From the NCBI RefSeq assembly GCF_000719955.1, contig NZ_JOII01000039.1:8513-72512 (forward strand): 64,000 nt of DNA, in the 5' to 3' direction. This document shows, piece by piece, positions 61,120 through 64,000 of the stretch. Both the position numbers and the translations under genes were made by a program. Position 1 is the stretch's first letter, and every line of letters starts with the position of its first letter. Under the pieces are notes generated by a model. That model ran no database searches. It saw only the letters and a list, made by a program, of their open reading frames with translations, and had not been told where the DNA came from. This stretch comes from Streptomyces albidoflavus. GTDB taxonomy: Bacteria; Actinomycetota; Actinomycetes; Streptomycetales; Streptomycetaceae.

Positions 61120-63330
61120 ATGCGGTGGTTGGTGGGGTGGAGCAGCGCCTCCACCGGACTCCGTCCGCGCCAGGCCGCGCCCGGCCCGCCACCCCCGGCA
61201 CACGCCACCACCCCGGACGGCACCGGCCTCGGATACGGCACGTACGCCCCCGAACCGGGCGCGGGGCCCTTCGGCGCGGGCGCGGAGTCCGTCGGCATCG
61301 ACGACGAGGACGGCGGCCTGCTCACGCCGGTCGGCGCGCGGCTGCTCTGGGACGGGCCCGACCCGCTCTGGGCCGTCGGCGACTGGAGACCCGACGAGAT
61401 CCGCGTCGTCCGCGCCGACGCCGACACCCGCATCGCCGTCCTCGGCACCTGCGCCGCCACCGACGAGCAGCTGAGAGTGGGCCTGTTCGCCGCACGCGGC
61501 GGCGCCCTGCGCCACCTCACCGCCTGGCCCGGCAGCTACACCGCCGTCGTCCAGGCCGGCCGGCGCACCACCGTCCTCGGCGACCTCGCCGGCGCACGCC
61601 CCGTCTTCCACACCCCCTGGGCGCACGGCACCGCCTACGCGACCGCCGCCCTCCCGCTCGCCGACCTCATCGGCGCCCCGCTCGACATCGGCCACCTCGC
61701 CGCGCTGCTCGCCCTGCCCGACGTGCCTGAGGCCGTCCACGACACCACCCCCTTCCTCGGCGTCCACCGCATCCCGCCGGGCCACGCCCTGATCCTGCGC
61801 AACGGCGCCCGCGAGATCGCCGGGTACGAACCGGTCGCCTCCCTCGCCGTCGCCGCCCCGGCCGCCGACGCCCACAGCGCCGTGGACGGGGTCCGCGACG
61901 CCCTGGTCGAAGCGGTCCGCGCCCGCCTCGACGCGCCCCGGCACGTCCCCGCCTTCGACGCCGACCCCGGGCCGGTCCCCGGGATGGGCCCGCACGAGCG
62001 GCGCGCCGCCCGCGGCCTGCCCGCCCCCGGCATGGGCGCCGACCTCTCCGGAGGCCCCGCCTCCGCCACGCTGGCGCTGCTCGCGGCGGGGCTGCCCGGG
62101 CTGCCCGGCACCGTCCTCGGCCACGGTTCGGGGGCGGGCGAGCGGCTGCGCGCCCTCACCTTCAACGACCTCTCCGCGGCCGGTTCCGGCGCCGAGACCG
62201 AGCGGGCCGGCGCGCTCGCGGCCGACCCGCGCCTGCACCACGTCGTCGTCACCGGCGCCGAGGACGCGCTGCCCTTCGCCGAGCTGGACGGGCCCCTCAC
62301 CGACGAGCCGGGCCCCACCCTCGCCGTCGCCGCCCGGCACCGGCTGCGCCTGCAGTCCGGCAGCGCCGACCACCTCACCGGGCACGGTGCCCGCCAGGTC
62401 CTCGACGCCCATCCGGCGCGCCTCGCCGACCTGCTGATGGACCGCCGCAGACGCAACCTGGTCCGCCCGGTCGCCGCCCTGACCCGCGCCGACGGCTCCG
62501 CCACCGTCCCCGCCCGCGTCTACGCCGCCGCCCGCCGCCTCGCCAGGACGCCCTACCGCGCCGGCATCGAGGCCGCCGCCGACCGCCTGCTGCACCGCTC
62601 CTTCGACGAGAGCCCCGGCGCCGTCGGCGCCTCGCTGGCCGCCCTCACCTGGGCCCGGCCGGGACCCGCCGCCCGCTGGCTGACCGGCGAGGCCCTCGCC
62701 GAAGTGTCGTTCCGCCTCGCCGACGCCGCCGCCCGTCCCGGTCCCGGTCCCGGCCAGCGCCCCGGCGAGTTCCGGGCCCGCGCGGCGCTGGCCCGCCACG
62801 CCGCCGACCTCCGCGTCCTCGAACAGGCCGCCGAGGTCCGCTTCCAGCGCCTGCACACCCCGTACCTCGACAACCAGGTGGTGCGCGCCTGCCGCGCGCT
62901 CCCCGAAGCACTCCGGGTACGCCCCGGCGCCCGCGCCGAGGTGCTGCGTACGGTGCTCGAAGGGGCCGGGGTCACCGAGCTCCCGGACGGCTGGGGCGCG
63001 CCCGAGCCGTTGGCCGCCGCGACCGTCGCCAGGACCGGGCTGCGGGTCTCCATGGCCGAACTGGTCGCCCTCTTCGACACGCCGTTCCTCGCCCAGACCG
63101 GCCTGGTCGAGGCGCGGACCGTCCGGCGCGCGCTGCGGGCCGCCGCCGACGGGGACCCGCTGCCCGTCGACGGCCTGACCCAGCTCGTCTCCGTCGAACT
63201 GTGGCTGCGGCGCCTCGCCACCCGCCGGGGCTCCTGCTGGACCGGCACCTCGCCGCGGCGTCAGCGCGCCGTGCCCGAGGGGATCGCGCCGGCGCAGCGC
63301 GGCGCGCTCGGCGCCGCCGGGCGCGGCTGA
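61120..63330 (+). CDS. Asparagine-synthase-like protein with degenerate catalytic motifs
   Basis: The 736-residue protein has the two-part layout of asparagine synthase B and lasso-peptide cyclases. The N-terminal glutaminase-like part starts MRWLVGWSS and lacks the nucleophilic Cys2. The synthetase-like part has LSGGPASATLALLAAG where active enzymes have SGGxDS, and GSADHLTGHGARQV where they have GDGADELFGG. Thus key Asp residues are gone. ATG 61120 follows GGAGG by only 4 nt. No lasso precursor, protease or transporter genes are nearby. It is either a pseudoenzyme or a variant AMP-ligase; function unknown. Confidence 0.7.
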   Translation: MRWLVGWSSASTGLRPRQAAPGPPPPAHATTPDGTGLGYGTYAPEPGAGPFGAGAESVGIDDEDGGLLTPVGARLLWDGPDPLWAVGDWRPDEIRVVRADADTRIAVLGTCAATDEQLRVGLFAARGGALRHLTAWPGSYTAVVQAGRRTTVLGDLAGARPVFHTPWAHGTAYATAALPLADLIGAPLDIGHLAALLALPDVPEAVHDTTPFLGVHRIPPGHALILRNGAREIAGYEPVASLAVAAPAADAHSAVDGVRDALVEAVRARLDAPRHVPAFDADPGPVPGMGPHERRAARGLPAPGMGADLSGGPASATLALLAAGLPGLPGTVLGHGSGAGERLRALTFNDLSAAGSGAETERAGALAADPRLHHVVVTGAEDALPFAELDGPLTDEPGPTLAVAARHRLRLQSGSADHLTGHGARQVLDAHPARLADLLMDRRRRNLVRPVAALTRADGSATVPARVYAAARRLARTPYRAGIEAAADRLLHRSFDESPGAVGASLAALTWARPGPAARWLTGEALAEVSFRLADAAARPGPGPGQRPGEFRARAALARHAADLRVLEQAAEVRFQRLHTPYLDNQVVRACRALPEALRVRPGARAEVLRTVLEGAGVTELPDGWGAPEPLAAATVARTGLRVSMAELVALFDTPFLAQTGLVEARTVRRALRAAADGDPLPVDGLTQLVSVELWLRRLATRRGSCWTGTSPRRQRAVPEGIAPAQRGALGAAGRG

Positions 63331-63337
63331 CCGGCGC

Positions 63338-63939
63338 TCACCCGCTCCCTTCCGCGCCCTGCGCGCCCTCTTCGCCGTCCGTGCCGTCGGTACCCGAGGA
63401 CCCGCCGTCACAGGTGAACCGGGACTCCGCCCAGTCCGCGAGGGCCAGGTTGTCCCCGGCCGACCTCGGCTCGGCGACCAGGGTCACCGTCTTGCGCCCG
63501 GTCAGCCCCACGCGTACCGGAACCGCGGCGTCCCCGCCCGCCACCCACGGCGAGCTCCACAGCGTGACGCCGTCCGCCCGCACCGAGAACCGGGCCTCGC
63601 CCAGCCCCATCGTCAGATCGTCGATCCCGACCACTGCCTGGTAGGCGGAGCAGGGCCGGTTCAGGTCGATCGTCACCGACGAGGCGCCGTGCACGGTCAC
63701 CCCGTCCGCGTAGGGCGTCCCGCCGATCGACAGCCCCTCCCGCTGCCACACCCAGCTGCTCTCACCGGGCCGCATCCGCGGCTGCGTGGCGTCGCCGAGG
63801 GGCGCGTACGCCAGCTCGCTCCAGCGGTACGCCTCCGGGGCCGGCGGTGGGGGAGGCGGGGCTGGAGCCGGGGGTTCCGGCGTGGGCGTCGGGGACGGGG
63901 GTGTGGGCTCCGGCGTGGGTGTCGGGGTCGGGGTGGGCG
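63338..63939 (-). CDS. NPCBM-type carbohydrate-binding domain protein, truncated by assembly end
   Basis: Only the C-terminal part is present, running on the minus strand from the adapter junction at 63939 to its stop at 63338, about 199 residues. It begins in a Thr/Pro-rich linker (PTPTPTPTPEPTPPSPTPTP), then YRWSELAYAPLGDATQPR and the domain SIGGTPYADGVTVHGASSVTI, IDLNRPCSAYQAVVGIDDL and ALADWAESRFTCDGG. Linker plus NPCBM/NEW2 domain is common at the C terminus of secreted glycosidases or Ser/Thr kinases. What the missing N-terminal part is cannot be told. Confidence 0.7.
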
Positions 63940-63996
63940 CTGTCTCTTATACACATCTGACGCTGCCGACGACTCCTTACGTGTAGATCTCGGTGG
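63940..63996. other. Illumina Nextera adapter sequence (assembly artefact)
   Basis: CTGTCTCTTATACACATCT (63940-63958) is the 19-bp Tn5 mosaic end. It is followed by GACGCTGCCGACGA, an 8-nt index CTCCTTAC (the reverse complement of Nextera i5 index S505, from memory) and GTGTAGATCTCGGTGG. This is the read-through order of a Nextera library molecule. The last bases GGTGGGCGC repeat the genomic words just before the adapter. Confidence 0.95.
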
Positions 63997-64000
63997 GCGC

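Noticed and set aside
61120..63330. Lasso-peptide biosynthetic cluster
   Set aside because: Only a cyclase-like fold is present; no precursor, leader peptidase or RRE protein was found on either side, and the catalytic motifs are degenerate.
63697..63986. Short open frames beginning MYKRQ or ending in the adapter
   Set aside because: They arise from Nextera adapter sequence and are not biological.

Overview
This is a 64-kb piece of a Streptomyces chromosome, or of a very close relative. The evidence is very high GC with strong third-position GC bias, GTG-rich starts, a complete bldC, an Lsr2 paralogue, a dispersed purine cluster, and gene order that (from memory, unchecked) matches the S. 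coelicolor core around SCO4067-SCO4115. No phage, IS element or plasmid genes were seen. Most of the window is conserved core.

Layout. 1-3.5 kb: 3' part of a DyP-type peroxidase, a SnoaL-like protein, a SulP transporter with its ArsR-type neighbour, and tRNA-Ser. 3.6-7.2 kb: SRP RNA, dnaX and purD. 7.6-11.1 kb: a protein resembling an M48 peptidase that has lost its zinc motif, then 1.7 kb of non-coding repeats (a ~79-bp periodic array and an inverted pair of ~110-bp hairpin elements). 11.1-13.6 kb: a DMFase-beta-like protein and purC. 13.7-18.1 kb: a four-gene ABC transporter/two-component operon flanked by two tRNA-Gly(GCC) genes, then an aberrant tRNA-Gly(UCC). 18.3-26 kb: lsrL, purS-purQ-purL, a maleylpyruvate isomerase-like gene, purF and purM. 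26-31 kb: a DUF3073 protein, valine dehydrogenase, an unknown gene, bldC and a small CxxC protein. 31-35.7 kb: hrpA between two identical tRNA-Asp genes, plus tRNA-Phe and tRNA-Glu. 35.8-44.4 kb: a metallophosphoesterase, a small zincin, a lipoprotein, a DEAD-box helicase whose tail is frameshifted, and a secreted FG-GAP protein. 44.5-50.9 kb: tRNA-Lys, an unknown gene, a GNAT, a SnoaL-like protein, a Clp ATPase, terD, a GlsB-type protein and tRNA-fMet. 51-63.9 kb: a PP2C phosphatase, a c-di-AMP (ydaO) riboswitch with an M23 peptidase, an aldo/keto reductase, PrsW, trmB, lhgO, a regulator-like protein, a degenerate asparagine-synthase-like protein and a truncated NPCBM-domain protein. The last ~57 bases are Illumina Nextera adapter, not genome.

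Working together. purF, purD, purS/Q/L, purM and purC cover steps 1, 2, 4, 5 and the SAICAR step of de novo IMP synthesis. They are scattered over 20 kb in several transcription units. Several of these genes, and others in the window, have a -10-like hexamer 6-7 nt before the start codon and no Shine-Dalgarno, which predicts leaderless mRNAs.

The most unusual biological signal is the tRNA-Gly(UCC) at 18075-18146. Its D loop and T arm carry the kind of substitutions known from the staphylococcal cell-wall glycine tRNAs. This is a hypothesis to test, not a demonstrated system.
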